The notes under the pieces are model-generated. The model searched no databases. It was not told where the DNA came from and was given only the letters and a program-made list of their open reading frames with translations. Shown here piece by piece: positions 5,592 through 5,614 of a DNA stretch of 5,614 nt (positions are counted from its first letter, which is position 1; each line of letters starts with the position of its first letter). Location of the stretch: contig JAQULN010000218.1 in assembly GCA_028718575.1 (NCBI GenBank), forward strand, positions 1 through 5,614, read 5' to 3'. Origin of the DNA: Candidatus Krumholzibacteriia bacterium. GTDB taxonomy: Bacteria; Krumholzibacteriota; Krumholzibacteriia; LZORAL124-64-63. The position numbers were made by a program, and so were the translations under genes.

Positions 5592-5614
5592 AATGGGCTC
5601 CGAACAACAAGACA

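Overview
The window is very GC-rich bacterial DNA, densely coded, with a secreted, Cys-rich beta-sandwich (PPC-like) protein and a tricorn-type S41 protease of the PD40/PDZ kind. That combination points to a Gram-negative, non-model lineage (Acidobacteria, Planctomycetes, Eisenbacteria or a similar candidate phylum). The phylum is an inference from gene types only; no marker gene is present.

Layout, left to right. Positions 2-1792 (+) hold the C-terminal part of a tricorn-like S41 protease whose beginning lies outside the window. A perfect 15-bp inverted repeat (1800-1842) separates it from a secreted alpha/beta hydrolase (1858-2946, +) that seems to have lost its lid and one core strand. A beta-class carbonic anhydrase (2993-3622, +) follows behind a strong Shine-Dalgarno. 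It overlaps by 8 nt a class I SAM-dependent methyltransferase (3615-4367, +), so these two are probably translationally coupled. A G11 run and a long three-tier hairpin (4381-4473) then sit between converging transcription units. On the minus strand, 5543-4515 encodes a secreted two-repeat PPC-like protein interrupted by one in-frame TAG at 5088-5090. Its leader region carries a 9-bp inverted repeat (5559-5591).

The four plus-strand genes could be read as one unit or as two (protease, then hydrolase-anhydrase-methyltransferase), with the 1800-1842 hairpin as the possible break. I see no shared pathway: peptide degradation, ester or peptide hydrolysis outside the cytoplasm, CO2 hydration and an unknown methylation. 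No RNA gene, CRISPR array, insertion sequence or phage gene is visible. The most notable observations are the single-codon interruption of the secreted protein, the nested hairpin between convergent genes and the shortened hydrolase. I do not see convincing evidence of a new multi-gene system.
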